From Flavobacteriales bacterium (GTDB lineage: Bacteria > Bacteroidota > Bacteroidia > Flavobacteriales_F > PHOS-HE28): a DNA stretch of 64,000 nucleotides. Position numbers and translations under genes: made by a program. How positions within the stretch are numbered: position 1 is the stretch's first letter; every line of letters starts with the position of its first letter. The notes under the pieces were generated by a model, which ran no database searches, was not told the DNA's origin, and saw only the letters and a program-made list of their open reading frames with translations. This document shows, piece after piece, positions 1 through 9,207 of this stretch. The stretch is taken from NCBI GenBank assembly GCA_016716605.1, contig JADJWA010000001.1, forward strand, positions 1,178,001 to 1,242,000, in the 5' to 3' direction.

Positions 1-24
1 TCGCCGCCTCCAGTGGTAACGAAT

Positions 25-198
25 CTACGACTCGCCGCCCCTGTTCACGAAGGGCAGCACGGCGATGGCGTGCGAGCGCGTGCTCTCCGCCGTGGCGGTC
101 ATGGGCGCCTGCTCCGCTTTCCAATGCTTGAAGTAGAAGTACTGGCCTACCAGCAGCACCGTGAGAACGCCTATGGTGATGGTGCGAAGGCGTTGCAT
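25..198 (-). pseudogene. Truncated N-terminal fragment of an IAVLPF-type (FlgO/TPR-associated) membrane protein
   Basis: A 57-codon frame starts at ATG 198. It has one predicted membrane helix (about residues 8-20) followed by a linker and the motif IAVLPFVN at about residues 45-52. That motif normally opens the FlgO-like domain placed before TPR repeats in long proteins, but here a TAG follows five residues later. It is therefore probably the broken 5' end of a longer gene, though a very short membrane protein is possible. The rest would lie outside the window or has been lost. Confidence 0.3.
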
Positions 199-441
199 GT
201 TGGCGGGCTAAACTAGCCAGGGGTCGGGAACGATTCGCTCATGATGGGTTGCGCAACGCCTTGCACGGTGCGAGAGAAGCGGCGGAGAACAATTGCTCGT
301 GTAACCGAAGCAGGTGGCCGAGATGCTGGATGGCGCGTGGCATCAAGGGCCCTGTTCTCGTGCGGCGGAAACCCATGCGCTTTGCGATCATTGGGGGTAT
401 CGTTCCGCAGGACGCGATCGCACCGAGCTACTTTGTCCCGC

Positions 442-1551
442 ATGAACCACCGCCGCATCACCCATGCCTTCGCCCTGTGGTCATCCGTGGTGGGCCTCGC
501 CTCCTGCAACGGGCAGGCTGGTACACAAGGTGCGACCGGCAGAACTGATACTCTCACTGTGGCCTCGATCACAACGCTGGACACCGCCCAGATCTCCGAC
601 TACATCGTTGAGGCCTTGCAGGACAGCCAGGGCAACCTGTGGTTCGGCACCGTGGGCGATGGTGTGGTCCGCTACAATGCCGATGCATCGGTTGCTCCAG
701 ATGAACGCCTCCGCTACTTCACCACGGCGGATGGCCTCGCCGACATGGTGTCCTGCAGCATCGTCGAAGACGAGCAAGGCCACATCTGGATCGGATCGCA
801 CGATGGCGCCACACGCTTCGACGGGAAGACCTTCACCGCGTACAAGGCACCCGAGGGATTGCACGGACCTGGTTGCGTTCTGCTGGTGGACCGCAATGGG
901 ACCTTGTGGGCCGGCACCAACGATGGCGCCTTCCGTTTTGATGGCACGCGCTTCCAGCCCTTCCACATTCCCATCCCAGCGATCAAGGAACCATCACACA
1001 AGTGGGTGGCCGGTAAAGTGTGGACGATCATCGAGGACAGCCAAGGCAACATCTGGTTCGGGCGCGATGGCTTTGGCGCGTCCCGGTACGACGGGCGCTC
1101 GTTCACCCATTTCACCAAGGAGGACGGCCTCTGCAGCAACAACGTAGCGAGCATTGTGGAGGACCCGCAAGGCCGATTCTGGTTCGGGTCCATCACCTCG
1201 GACTTTCCGCCAGTACAGGAAGGCGGTGTGGCCCGCTATGATGGCAAGACGTTCACGCAGTTCCCCGACGTGAAAGGCCTTAGCGCGGGCGATGTGTACA
1301 ACCTGAACGTAGATCGCGCCGGGAACATCTGGGTCGCTGCGGTCGGTGTGGGCGCCTACCGCTTCGACAGTACGGGCTTCACCTTGTTCAACGAAACCGA
1401 CCGGCCGGACCGTGTGCAGAACTTCGCCATTCAGGCATTCCTGGAAGACCGGCAGGGCACGAAATGGTTCGGTTTCAGTGGCGGGCTGTTCCGCTTCAAC
1501 GGCTCCACATTCGTGAACGTGACGCGCGGCGGACCGTGGGATGGCCGCTGA
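442..1551 (+). CDS. Two-component-type ligand-binding propeller lipoprotein
   Basis: The product has 369 residues. ATG 442 is chosen over upstream in-frame codons because it gives a clean lipoprotein signal peptide ending in a lipobox (VVGLASC, Cys about residue 23). The mature part is a run of Reg_prop-type blades, each with variants of the signature GNIWFGT and GxxRFDGxxF, for example NLWFGTVGDGVVRYN near residue 68 and NIWFGRDGFGASRYDG near residue 215. These blades form the periplasmic sensor of hybrid two-component proteins, but no kinase or HTH domain follows, so this is a stand-alone secreted propeller, probably anchored by lipid. The ligand is unknown. Confidence 0.75.
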   Translation: MNHRRITHAFALWSSVVGLASCNGQAGTQGATGRTDTLTVASITTLDTAQISDYIVEALQDSQGNLWFGTVGDGVVRYNADASVAPDERLRYFTTADGLADMVSCSIVEDEQGHIWIGSHDGATRFDGKTFTAYKAPEGLHGPGCVLLVDRNGTLWAGTNDGAFRFDGTRFQPFHIPIPAIKEPSHKWVAGKVWTIIEDSQGNIWFGRDGFGASRYDGRSFTHFTKEDGLCSNNVASIVEDPQGRFWFGSITSDFPPVQEGGVARYDGKTFTQFPDVKGLSAGDVYNLNVDRAGNIWVAAVGVGAYRFDSTGFTLFNETDRPDRVQNFAIQAFLEDRQGTKWFGFSGGLFRFNGSTFVNVTRGGPWDGR

Positions 1552-1840
1552 CCTTGGCGGAACCCAAGACCTATTGGTGGGAGCCCATGCTCTTCTGGTT
1601 CGTGCGGATGCTGCTCGCCATCGGAAGCGTCAAATACGCATCAAGTTCAACCTCCTCCGCAACGGCCTCATCGTCGGCCTCACCGTGTCGCTCGGCTCGA
1701 ATCCGGCGCGGGCCACTTCCTTCCTTGAAGAAACCGTGGCGCGAACTGCTTCTTGACTACGACCTCACCAAAGGCCGCTTCAAGTTGCCGGTGCCGGTCG
1801 TGAAGACCAAGACACCGTAGTGGATGGCGCCGTGCCGGGC
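1552..1840 (+). other. Intergenic stretch with possibly decayed coding sequence
   Basis: Open frames continue from the propeller gene in two overlapping phases (to 1756 and 1820), with a hydrophobic run near 1590-1625 and a charged tail ending before 1820. Neither frame has a convincing start or a recognisable family. It may be the remnant of a frameshifted gene or simply GC-rich noncoding sequence. Confidence 0.2.
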
Positions 1841-2161
1841 TTATTGAACTGAGGTGCTCGGCGAGGGCTGCACGGTCGTGGCCCTGTCATCCTGCGCGGG
1901 CCTTTCGCGCGGTGGCATGCAGGCCAGCATCGGATTGCCGTTTCGCACGGGGGGCGGTGCGGCACTGTCGAATCCATCGCGGCGGGGCGCTTCTAACTGC
2001 AGAACGGTCAATTCCGCCATCACCACCTCGAGCGCGCAGGTGCGCTGCACGATCTGAAGTGCATCATCACCGAATTCGGCCGGTCCAGGCGCGATCCCAT
2101 GGAACGAGCTCACGAAGAACGAAGCGACAAGGGTCAGCATCACCAGGCATTTCGTGCGCAT
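1841..2161 (-). CDS. Small secreted protein of unknown function
   Basis: A 106-residue product from ATG 2161. Residues 1-20 (MRTKCLVMLTLVASFFVSSF) look like a signal peptide or a single membrane anchor. The remainder is proline- and charge-rich with no recognised domain. The start is chosen for the hydrophobic N-terminus; an in-frame ATG 51 nt upstream would bury it. No operon partner is visible. It could be a chance open frame in GC-rich DNA. Confidence 0.4.
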   Translation of the reverse strand: MRTKCLVMLTLVASFFVSSFHGIAPGPAEFGDDALQIVQRTCALEVVMAELTVLQLEAPRRDGFDSAAPPPVRNGNPMLACMPPRERPAQDDRATTVQPSPSTSVQ

Positions 2162-2433
2162 GCGATCGGGTTGAAGCATCGAGGTTATGGCGCGCTCGAC
2201 CCCGCTGGTCACACGATGTGCGTCTTTAACGTTTCATCGGCGGGCTGTCCTTGGGTCCGGCTTCATCCTGGCGATGAGGTGCATCGTGGAGGCATTGGTC
2301 CGAACAAGCCGCCGCGGCCATAAGCAGGACTGGCGCCACGGCAAGCGGTACGCGCCTTGTCGGCTGCTGCTTTCCCCGCGGCCGGGTTGGCACCGGCCGA
2401 AGCACGATACATTGCCGCCATAACACCTTGCAC

Positions 2434-3460
2434 ATGCAGTTCACCGCCGCGCAGATCGCGCAGCTCCTCCAGGGCACCGTTGAAGGCGATGCCGGCGCCA
2501 CCGTATCGCGGCTCTCGAAGATCGAGGAGGGCGGCGAGGGCTCGCTTCTCTTTCCTGGCGAACCCGGCCTACACGCAGTACGTGTACACCACCACCGCCA
2601 GCGTGGTGATCATCGGTAACAGCTTCGAGCTCACCGCGCCGGTGAAGGCCACCCTGGTGCGCGTGGCCGATGCGCAAGGCGCCTTCGCCAAGGTGCTGGA
2701 GATGTACAACACCATCAAGCTCGACAAGAAGGGCGTTTCGCCGCAGGCCGTGATCAGCAATGGCGCCACGCACGGCACGGACTGCTACATCGGGGCGCTG
2801 GCCTTCATCGGCGAGAATGCGCGGATCGGCAGCAACGTGAGAATCTATCCGCATGCGTACATCGGCGACAATGCGGTGATCGGCGACAACACCACGGTAT
2901 TCGCCAACGTGACCATCTATTCCGATTGCGTCGTGGGCGCGCGGTGCATCATCCACAGCGGCACGGTGATCGGCAGCGACGGGTTCCGGTTCGCGACCGG
3001 GCCTGATGGCGGCGCCAAGATCCCGCAGATCGGCAACGTGGTGATCGAGGACGATGTGGAGATCGGCGCCAACTGCGCCATCGACCGTGCCACCTTGGGC
3101 AGCACGATCCTGCGCAAGGGCGTCAAGTTCGACAACCTCATCCACATCGCCCACAACGTGGAGGTGGGGGAGAATACCTACTACGCGGCGGGCGGCGTGG
3201 TGGCGGGCAGCACCCGGATCGGCAAGAACTGCATGTTCAGCGGGCAGGTGGGGATCATCGGCCATCTGAAGATCGCTGACGGCACCATCATCGCAGCGCA
3301 GAGCGGCATCAGCAAGGATACCAAGGCGGGCGAGGCCTATATGGGCTCACCGGCCTTCGAGGTGCAGAAGTACCGCAAGAGCTACATCCACTTCCGCAAC
3401 CTGGAAAAGCTCGTGGAGCGCGTGGACAAGCTGGAGAAGCAGGCTAAGGGGCAGGCTTGA
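2434..3460 (+). CDS. lpxD: UDP-3-O-acylglucosamine N-acyltransferase, with an apparent one-base frameshift
   Basis: LpxD adds the second N-linked hydroxyacyl chain to UDP-3-O-acylglucosamine in lipid A synthesis. The first 39 or so codons (MQFTAAQIAQLLQGTVEGD..., start 2434) lie in one frame; the rest (SFLANPAYTQYVYTT...) continues one base later. Removing one base of the cttctc run at about 2546-2550 restores the conserved GSLSFLANP junction of the N-terminal uridine-binding domain. The second frame holds the left-handed beta-helix of hexapeptide repeats (IGDNAVIGDN and similar) with the HIAHNVEVG segment carrying the expected catalytic His, then a C-terminal helix. Joined length is about 341 residues, normal for the family. 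lpxD is usually essential, so an assembly or base-calling error is as likely as a true mutation. Confidence 0.88.
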
Positions 3461-3494
3461 TCCATCCGCCCCATCACCGCCGACGGGACCGCGC

Positions 3495-4034
3495 CTAAGG
3501 CTGAACCGGATCGGTCGCCCTAGGGCCGCGGCGCTTCAGGAAAGCCGCGCTCACCAGGCTGATCAACAGCCCCACGGGCAGGATCTCCGTGTAGGTGATC
3601 CCGGCCTTGAACACGGGATTGTTGTTGTACAGCTCCATCATCTCGTCCATCTCCTTCAGCTTGGCCTCCACTTCCGGAGCGGGCATGCCGCTGCTCTCCA
3701 TCTTGGCCTTCTCATGCTCATAGTACTCGGTCATGAATTCCTGTCCGGTGGTAGCGCTGAGCACCATCCAGGAGGCTACGTACATGGTGGAGGCGATGAG
3801 CGTGATGTACAGTCCGATCAGGAAAGCCTTGCCGAAGCCGATGGCTCCGTTGTTCTGCTTATCGCGGAAGGTCTTCACGGCGAAGAAGATGGTGCTGAAG
3901 GCCACGACCATGGTGGTGTAGCCGATCCAGAGCCCGTTGTCGAAGTCGTGCTCGCCGCTGCCGAGGGTGAGCCACATCATGACCGTTACGATGAGTCCGG
4001 CGATGATCCCGTAGGTGAGGACTGTCTTGTTCAT
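3495..4034 (-). CDS. DUF4199 family membrane protein
   Basis: A 179-residue membrane protein with the layout of the Bacteroidota DUF4199 family: TM helices at about residues 7-25, 35-54, 73-93 and 145-166, and between the last two a charged helical segment (EYYEHEKAKMESSG...) that should be extracytoplasmic. ATG 4034 begins the first helix directly; upstream in-frame codons add a non-homologous extension. It follows the membrane LuxR gene by about 110 nt on the same strand, a pairing that suggests joint function, but the family's role is unknown. Confidence 0.8.
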   Translation of the reverse strand: MNKTVLTYGIIAGLIVTVMMWLTLGSGEHDFDNGLWIGYTTMVVAFSTIFFAVKTFRDKQNNGAIGFGKAFLIGLYITLIASTMYVASWMVLSATTGQEFMTEYYEHEKAKMESSGMPAPEVEAKLKEMDEMMELYNNNPVFKAGITYTEILPVGLLISLVSAAFLKRRGPRATDPVQP

Positions 4035-4143
4035 GGGTTGGGTGTTGTGGCTGCGAAGCACGGCTGGCAGCGGCGTCCTGCCCTCATCCTTTGGTATGAA
4101 TCCGGCTGGTTGAGGCGAAGATCCATACTTCGGTCTGACCGGT

Positions 4144-4626
4144 TCATGGCAGAATGCCGAGCTCTTTGGCTTTGTGCACGGCCTGGGTGCGCCTGCCCAC
4201 ATCCAGCTTCACGAAGAGGTTCGAGGAGTGCGACTTCACCGTGGGCAGGGAGATGAAGAGCTGATCGGCGATCTCCTGGTTGGAGTAGCCCTTGGCCATG
4301 AGCCCAAGCACTTCCAATTCGCGCCCGCTGATGCCCAGGTCTGCGATGGCCGCCTGATTCGGTCCTGGGGGAGGAGCGGTAGGGGATGGTGGCGCGGTCA
4401 ACGGCGCAACCACTTGCCGGCCCTCGAGCAGCTTCTTGCCCACCCAGATGCCCAGGGCCGTGAACAGCACGGCCACCACGCCCACGTACACCTCCATCCG
4501 CAGGTCGCGGACCCAGAAGCGGTACTCGATGTACTTCAGGAAGAAGACAAGCCCGGCCAGTGCCAAGCCATAGAGCACCACGGTGGTCCAGAAACCGGAT
4601 CTGCGCAAGTCAGCTGTCTTGGCCAT
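4144..4626 (-). CDS. Membrane-anchored LuxR-type helix-turn-helix regulator
   Basis: A 160-residue protein with two N-terminal TM helices (about residues 14-33 and 45-64), a proline-rich linker (APLTAPPSPTAPPPG, about 75-90) and a C-terminal LuxR/GerE domain (about 98-158) with the typical LSGRELEVLGLMAKGYSNQEIA and TVKSHSSNLFVKL helices. There is no receiver or kinase domain, so it is not a classical response regulator; the DNA-binding domain is tethered to the inner membrane. The neighbouring DUF4199 protein may be its target or partner. Confidence 0.85.
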   Translation of the reverse strand: MAKTADLRRSGFWTTVVLYGLALAGLVFFLKYIEYRFWVRDLRMEVYVGVVAVLFTALGIWVGKKLLEGRQVVAPLTAPPSPTAPPPGPNQAAIADLGISGRELEVLGLMAKGYSNQEIADQLFISLPTVKSHSSNLFVKLDVGRRTQAVHKAKELGILP

Positions 4627-4668
4627 CGGGCCGAAGTTCGGGATCGTGGCGGAAGGCAGCGCGCGCTG

Positions 4669-5205
4669 CTACCGGGCGTACTCGCTCTGCACCAATCCGC
4701 CCGGGAAGCTCCGGCTGGCAACCAACTTCCAGCGGATGTCCTTCTCCAATTGACCGAAGAGCGGGATGCCCTGGCCGATGAGCACGGGCACGTGCGTGAT
4801 GATGAGCCGATTGATTAGACCAGAGCGCAGGAAGCGCTGCACGGTGCCACCGCCGTCGATGTATAGGTGCTTGTAGCCCCGCGCGGCCAGCTGGTGCATC
4901 ACCACCTCGGGAGTTGCGTTCAGCAGCTCCACATCGGCGCCGCGCTGCCGAGCAACTGAGAGGTCCGCGTTTCCGGTGCTGAGCACGAAGACCTTCTTCG
5001 CGTAGGGCCACTGCCCGAAGCCTAGCACCACCTCGAAGGTGTGGCGGCCCATCACGATGGCATCGATGCCGCCGATGAAGGCCTCGTAGCCGTGATCGGC
5101 CATATCGGCGGTGCCGTCCCCTTCCAGGAAATCAAGTGTGCCATCGAGTCGGGCGATGAAGCCATCGAGGCTGACGCCGCAGAAGACGGAACAAACGGGC
5201 TGCAT
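4669..5205 (-). CDS. RibD C-terminal / dihydrofolate-reductase-like protein
   Basis: A 178-residue protein of the RibD_C family. It starts with CSVFCGVSLDGFIAR, the typical SLDGFIA substrate and NADPH strand, continues with IDAIVMGRHTFEVVLGF, and has the glycine-rich IDGGGTVQRFLRSGLINRL segment followed by PVLIGQGIPLF, all in the usual order. Family members are NAD(P)H-dependent reductases of often unknown substrate. ATG 5205 is the first start giving the family N-terminus; the upstream open frame runs into a repeat. Confidence 0.85.
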   Translation of the reverse strand: MQPVCSVFCGVSLDGFIARLDGTLDFLEGDGTADMADHGYEAFIGGIDAIVMGRHTFEVVLGFGQWPYAKKVFVLSTGNADLSVARQRGADVELLNATPEVVMHQLAARGYKHLYIDGGGTVQRFLRSGLINRLIITHVPVLIGQGIPLFGQLEKDIRWKLVASRSFPGGLVQSEYAR

Positions 5206-5268
5206 GGACCCAAAATAATCGAACGCATCGCGGTCGGGCAACCGAGTTACGAGCTGCAGGGGCCTCTG

Positions 5269-5311
5269 CTCGCGAGCAGCGGACAAACCCGAGGAGGTTC
5301 GTCGGACACCC
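5269..5311. repeat. Interspersed repeat fragment, copy A
   Basis: The segment ctcgcgagcagcggacaaac followed by cccgaggaggttcg and tcggacaccc matches, with changes, the right-hand part of repeats at 9070-9130, 13951-14004, 14690-14740 and 15685-15730. This is the most degenerate copy and has no inverted-repeat arm nearby. Confidence 0.5.
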
Positions 5312-5507
5312 AGTTCAGGACGAGTCACATTGCACCCTGATGAAGTGCGCCGCGTATCGCACTGGACGAAAGGTCTCACTGGAGGGCGGCTCCTACTGTC
5401 GCCGTCATCGGCCTCGCGAACGGAGAAGGCCGCGCACGCTGCACGCTTCCGAACAAGGATGACCAAGTAGGTAAGCTTCTATCTTCGTTCGCATTACCAC
5501 CAACAGG

Positions 5508-7019
5508 ATGAAGAACCTCTACGCCTTCGCGACAGCCCTGCTGCTCTCGGTGAGCGCCAGCGCCCAAGTCCCGCCCATCGGATTCGCCACCCGGTTCGGA
5601 GACCCAACGGAGACCAATTCCAGGGGCGTGGGCGTCGATGCCTTGGGCAACGCCTATACCTGCGGCCTGTTCTCGGGCACCACCACCGTCGGCTCCCAGA
5701 CCATCACCAGCGCTGGCAACAACGATGTCTTCGTGGCGAAGCATGATGAACAGGGCAACGGGATCTGGGTGCGTGGATTCGGTTGGGTGGTGGATGATCT
5801 CGCGCACAAGATCGCGGTGGATGAGCAGGGGAACAGCTTCGTGCTGGCACGGTGGTCGGTCCAGATCACGGTGGATGGCACGACCTACACGAGCAACAAC
5901 GACTCGCGGGATGTCTGCGTCATCAAGCTTGACGCCAATGGTGACGTCCAGTGGTTCTCCGCTTTCGGCGGCACGCTCGAGGATGTTCCACAGGACATCG
6001 GGCTGGACGCCGATGGGAACATACTCGTGACGGGCTACTTCAACCAGAACCTCACGGTGGCCGGAGATTCCTTCACCAGTAATTCCACCGACGCGTTCCT
6101 GGTGAAGTTGGATCCGGATGGTACACCGCTCTGGACCCGTGTGCTCGCCGCCACGGGTGGATCTTATGGTCGCGCTCTCGCGGTGGATGCCATGGGCAAT
6201 TGTTACGTAACGGGCACCGCCACCGGGACCGTGGATGCCGGTATGAATACCTTCACCATTGGAACCGGCTATAGCATCTTCCTGGTCAAATACGACGCGG
6301 CGGGCGTGGACCAGTGGGCACAGAGCCCCGTCACTTCCACCAATATCGCGAACGCATGGGGCTTGGCTGCCGATGCGGCCGGCAACACGTACATGGTCGG
6401 AAGCTTCGATGATCAGCTCCAGATCGGAGGATTCTCGCTCGTGGCGAACGGCAACCTCTTCGCCGATGCGTACATCGCCAAATTCAACACCGCCGGTGTC
6501 GTCCAATGGGCCTATAAGATGGGAGGCGCCTCATCGGAGCTGGGGTGGGAGGTCATCGTGGACAGCAACGGGAACCCATACGTCATCGGCGATTTCTCCG
6601 GCAGCACCAATGTCGGTGGTTTCAGTCTCACCAGTGATGGCGGGGTGGACGTCTTCTTGACCAAACTGGACCCGGCAGGGAGCTTCCTGTGGGCGACCCG
6701 GATCGGTGGCTCCTCCAACAACCACGGCTTCGGACTCGCCACCCACCCCAATGGGAATTGCTATGCCACCGGCGCCTTTCTGGGATCGATGCTGGTGGGA
6801 ACCGAACTGCTCGTCTCCGCCGGTGATGGCGATGCGTTCCTGGTGAAGTACGGCACCGAGCTGGTGACCGGTGTGCCCCAGTTGGAGCGATCAGCCAGCA
6901 AGGTGGAAACGGGCCGCTACAATGTGCTGGGGCAACAGGTGAATGCTCTGTACAACGGCCTGCGGATCGTGCGCTACAGCGATGGCAGCAGCGCGCGGAA
7001 GATGACGCTGGAGCAGTGA
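5508..7019 (+). CDS. Secreted SBBP-type beta-propeller protein with T9SS-like C-terminus
   Basis: A 503-residue protein with a signal peptide (about residues 1-20, ending SASA/QV). The body is a series of SBBP/beta-propeller blades of about 50 residues with the pattern VDALGNAYTCGLFSG, VDEQGNSFVLARW, LDADGNILVTGYF, VDAMGNCYVTGTA and VDSNGNPYVIGDFSG, each followed by DAFLVKLDPDG or a variant. The last 50 residues (RYNVLGQQVNALYNGLRIVR and DGSSARKM) resemble a T9SS type A sorting domain, so the protein is likely delivered to the cell surface. Function is unknown; such propellers are often adhesive or scaffold modules. Confidence 0.8.
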   Translation: MKNLYAFATALLLSVSASAQVPPIGFATRFGDPTETNSRGVGVDALGNAYTCGLFSGTTTVGSQTITSAGNNDVFVAKHDEQGNGIWVRGFGWVVDDLAHKIAVDEQGNSFVLARWSVQITVDGTTYTSNNDSRDVCVIKLDANGDVQWFSAFGGTLEDVPQDIGLDADGNILVTGYFNQNLTVAGDSFTSNSTDAFLVKLDPDGTPLWTRVLAATGGSYGRALAVDAMGNCYVTGTATGTVDAGMNTFTIGTGYSIFLVKYDAAGVDQWAQSPVTSTNIANAWGLAADAAGNTYMVGSFDDQLQIGGFSLVANGNLFADAYIAKFNTAGVVQWAYKMGGASSELGWEVIVDSNGNPYVIGDFSGSTNVGGFSLTSDGGVDVFLTKLDPAGSFLWATRIGGSSNNHGFGLATHPNGNCYATGAFLGSMLVGTELLVSAGDGDAFLVKYGTELVTGVPQLERSASKVETGRYNVLGQQVNALYNGLRIVRYSDGSSARKMTLEQ

Positions 7020-7121
7020 ACGCGCCCCCTGTCAGCGGACGGACCGGCAGCGCATGCGGGATCCGGTCGGTGGGCGTGCAGGACGAATAGCAAGGCCCCG
7101 CTGCTCCAGAGGCCGCAGGGC

Positions 7122-8027
7122 TCAATGGCCCACCGGCAGCCTATAGCTCGTGCGCTCCGTGGCCTTCCCAGAAGGGATCAGGGCGCTTCCGTCCCAGCGC
7201 AGGTATTCACGAACCAACGTGCGCGTGATCGTCGGGCCCTCATCCTCTTCTTCCCGCTCCCCTTTCTCCTCGTCGGGATCCAAGTAATTGCTCGTCTCGC
7301 GGATGATCACGCCCGGCAGGCCTTCGATGTCCGAGGGGAAGATGAAGTTCTCGTCCGTGCTGTAGTCCCCGTCGGGCGAACCGAGCAGATCGGCCACGTG
7401 GTGGAAACGGCCGCCGCTCCAGAACACCACCACCATACCCGTGGTGCAGCCGCAGCCGCCGATGCAGGGCACGTCCAGAAGGATCACATCGTCCACGTTC
7501 CGGAGACCGAGGTTGCCTGCGTTGCGCACCGCTTCGAAGCTCCATGCGGGTGATCGCACCACGATCCGGTCGATCTCCTCACCATCCTTCACCGCTACAA
7601 GGCGGAAGGAGACATCGATGCGCGAAGTGTCCGGCGGCACCACATGATCGAGGCCAGCGAAGAACTTCACCGACGGGTCCGCAGTGCCGCCGAACGCTTG
7701 CTCCGTCAAGTTGCCGCCCCAGATCCAGCCGTTGCGTTCGCCGGTCGTAACCCGGTACCAATTGCTGCGCACGCCATCCACCACCAGCGTGTCCGTGCCG
7801 ATTTGCTCCACGATCACGCTCCGGCCCGGAGCCAGCGACACGATGAGGGGTGCATTCGTAGATGGCGCGGAACGCAGTGCGGAAGCACCGCGCAGCACAT
7901 ACACCGGTGAGGCTTCCTGCGGAAACATGTACTGGCTCCGCGGCGTGTGGTGTACGAAGGCCCAGTCCCGTTCCTGTGCTGTGAGGCCGAAGGGTATCAG
8001 GGCCAGCAAGAGGAGTGAAAGGCGCAT
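7122..8027 (-). CDS. Secreted SH3-domain protein of unknown function
   Basis: A 301-residue protein from ATG 8027 (ATG 8036 is an equally acceptable alternative) with a signal peptide (MRLSLLLLALIPFGLTAQ). A bacterial SH3-like domain spans about residues 37-95, with the typical VLRGASALRSAPSTNAP, LAPGRSVIVEQ and RSNWYRVTTGERNGWIWGGNL strands. The C-terminal two thirds contain four cysteines in a CIGGCGC cluster (near residue 190) and an acidic stretch, and match no family I know. Bacterial SH3 domains usually bind cell-wall or surface ligands. Confidence 0.65.
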   Translation of the reverse strand: MRLSLLLLALIPFGLTAQERDWAFVHHTPRSQYMFPQEASPVYVLRGASALRSAPSTNAPLIVSLAPGRSVIVEQIGTDTLVVDGVRSNWYRVTTGERNGWIWGGNLTEQAFGGTADPSVKFFAGLDHVVPPDTSRIDVSFRLVAVKDGEEIDRIVVRSPAWSFEAVRNAGNLGLRNVDDVILLDVPCIGGCGCTTGMVVVFWSGGRFHHVADLLGSPDGDYSTDENFIFPSDIEGLPGVIIRETSNYLDPDEEKGEREEEDEGPTITRTLVREYLRWDGSALIPSGKATERTSYRLPVGH

Positions 8028-8230
8028 ATGGTCCATTGGTCCAGCTATCGCAGTTCGACGCAGCTCTTGCCGATGGCGTCGGAGGTCAAGCACATACCTC
8101 ACCAAAGCTCGCACTTTCCCGGGGCAAGCCGCCCTCATGTCGCAAGTGTTCCCACCCAACGCATGATCCGTACGGTGCGCATGCTGGACCCACCAGCGGG
8201 GAACGTTTCTGGCACTCGGGTCCGTGCCGA

Positions 8231-8929
8231 TCACTGCTTCACCCAGCCGCCATCGAAAAGCTGATAGCGCACGGCGCCGCCGAGTTCGACCCCTTCCGAA
8301 GGGATGCCATCGGGACAGGTGGGCTGCGGGGTCAGGGTGAATGTGCCTGTGGTGAAGCTGACCTCATGGTGGGCACACGAACGCTCCCCATCACTGGCGA
8401 CGATGGTGCGCTGGTCGTATGGCAATGAATCGTTGCCGGACCCGAAGGTGTTGGTCCATGCCTCGCGGCTTTGGCCATGCACCAACCGCAACAGGCAGCG
8501 CCCCGCTTGCAGGTCCCACACGGTGATGGCCCGATCCCGCTCGTGGATGGCGTGCTCCCAACCGGTGTGACCGACGTAGTGCATCGTGCGCAGCACCACC
8601 TGCAAGTGGCCGTTGCCGAGGATGTCGGCCGTGACGGCCTGGACCTCGTTCACGGCACCATCCATGAGAACAGGATGGACAGCGTAGCCACCATCCTGTT
8701 CCACTGCGATCGCATAGCGCCTACCGTACCAGGCGCCCGTCATTTCAACGAGCTTCGCGTGGACTTCCGGCAATTCCGCCACCACGGTCCCAAGGCGGTC
8801 CAGGTCGGTCACCTGCTGCACATCAACCGGAGCGCAGAAGTAGAGCGTGTCGGGAAAGACATGGTCATCCTGGGCGATCAGTGAACCCGTGAGCAGCATG
8901 AACAAGGACAAGGTTGTCGCGCATCGCAT
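8231..8929 (-). CDS. Secreted hypothetical protein
   Basis: A 232-residue protein with a signal peptide (MRCATTLSLFMLLTGSLIAQ). The mature part has VTADILGNGHLQVVLRT and ITVWDLQAGRCLLRLVHG, which resemble propeller or FG-GAP type strands but are too few for a confident domain call. It shares strand and style (short exported protein of unknown role) with the SH3 gene, about 200 nt away. Function unknown. Confidence 0.6.
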   Translation of the reverse strand: MRCATTLSLFMLLTGSLIAQDDHVFPDTLYFCAPVDVQQVTDLDRLGTVVAELPEVHAKLVEMTGAWYGRRYAIAVEQDGGYAVHPVLMDGAVNEVQAVTADILGNGHLQVVLRTMHYVGHTGWEHAIHERDRAITVWDLQAGRCLLRLVHGQSREAWTNTFGSGNDSLPYDQRTIVASDGERSCAHHEVSFTTGTFTLTPQPTCPDGIPSEGVELGGAVRYQLFDGGWVKQ

Positions 8930-8980
8930 GATCGAAAGCTAAGAACGGGTGTTCCCCGGTGGAGCGAGATGCGGGATCAC

Positions 8981-9130
8981 GGCGGTCACTGCGAGGCCAT
9001 AAGCCGAAGCCCCGCGAATCAGCGAGCCGAAGGGTCGTCCCCTCATCGCTTCGCAAAGCCTCGCAGTGACCGCCTCGCGAGCAGCGCACAGACCCGGCGG
9101 AGGTTTGGGGTGGACATCCTGCGGTGGTCC
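8981..9130. repeat. Interspersed repeat, copy B, with 17-bp perfect inverted repeat
   Basis: The left arm ggcggtcactgcgaggc (8981-8997) is the exact reverse complement of gcctcgcagtgaccgcc (9058-9074); between them lies sequence that includes gggtcgtcccctc. The tail, agcgcacagacccggcggag then gtttggggtggacatcctgcggtggtcc, is shared with copies at 13951, 14559 and 15646. No open reading frame or transposase is present, so this is a nonautonomous, MITE- or REP-like element. Confidence 0.65.
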
Positions 9131-9207
9131 AAGCCGCTCAAGGATGCTGAAGTTCGGTGGAGCATAATGCAGCCGATAGTACCACATTCCATCGCCGATG
9201 GCCGCGA

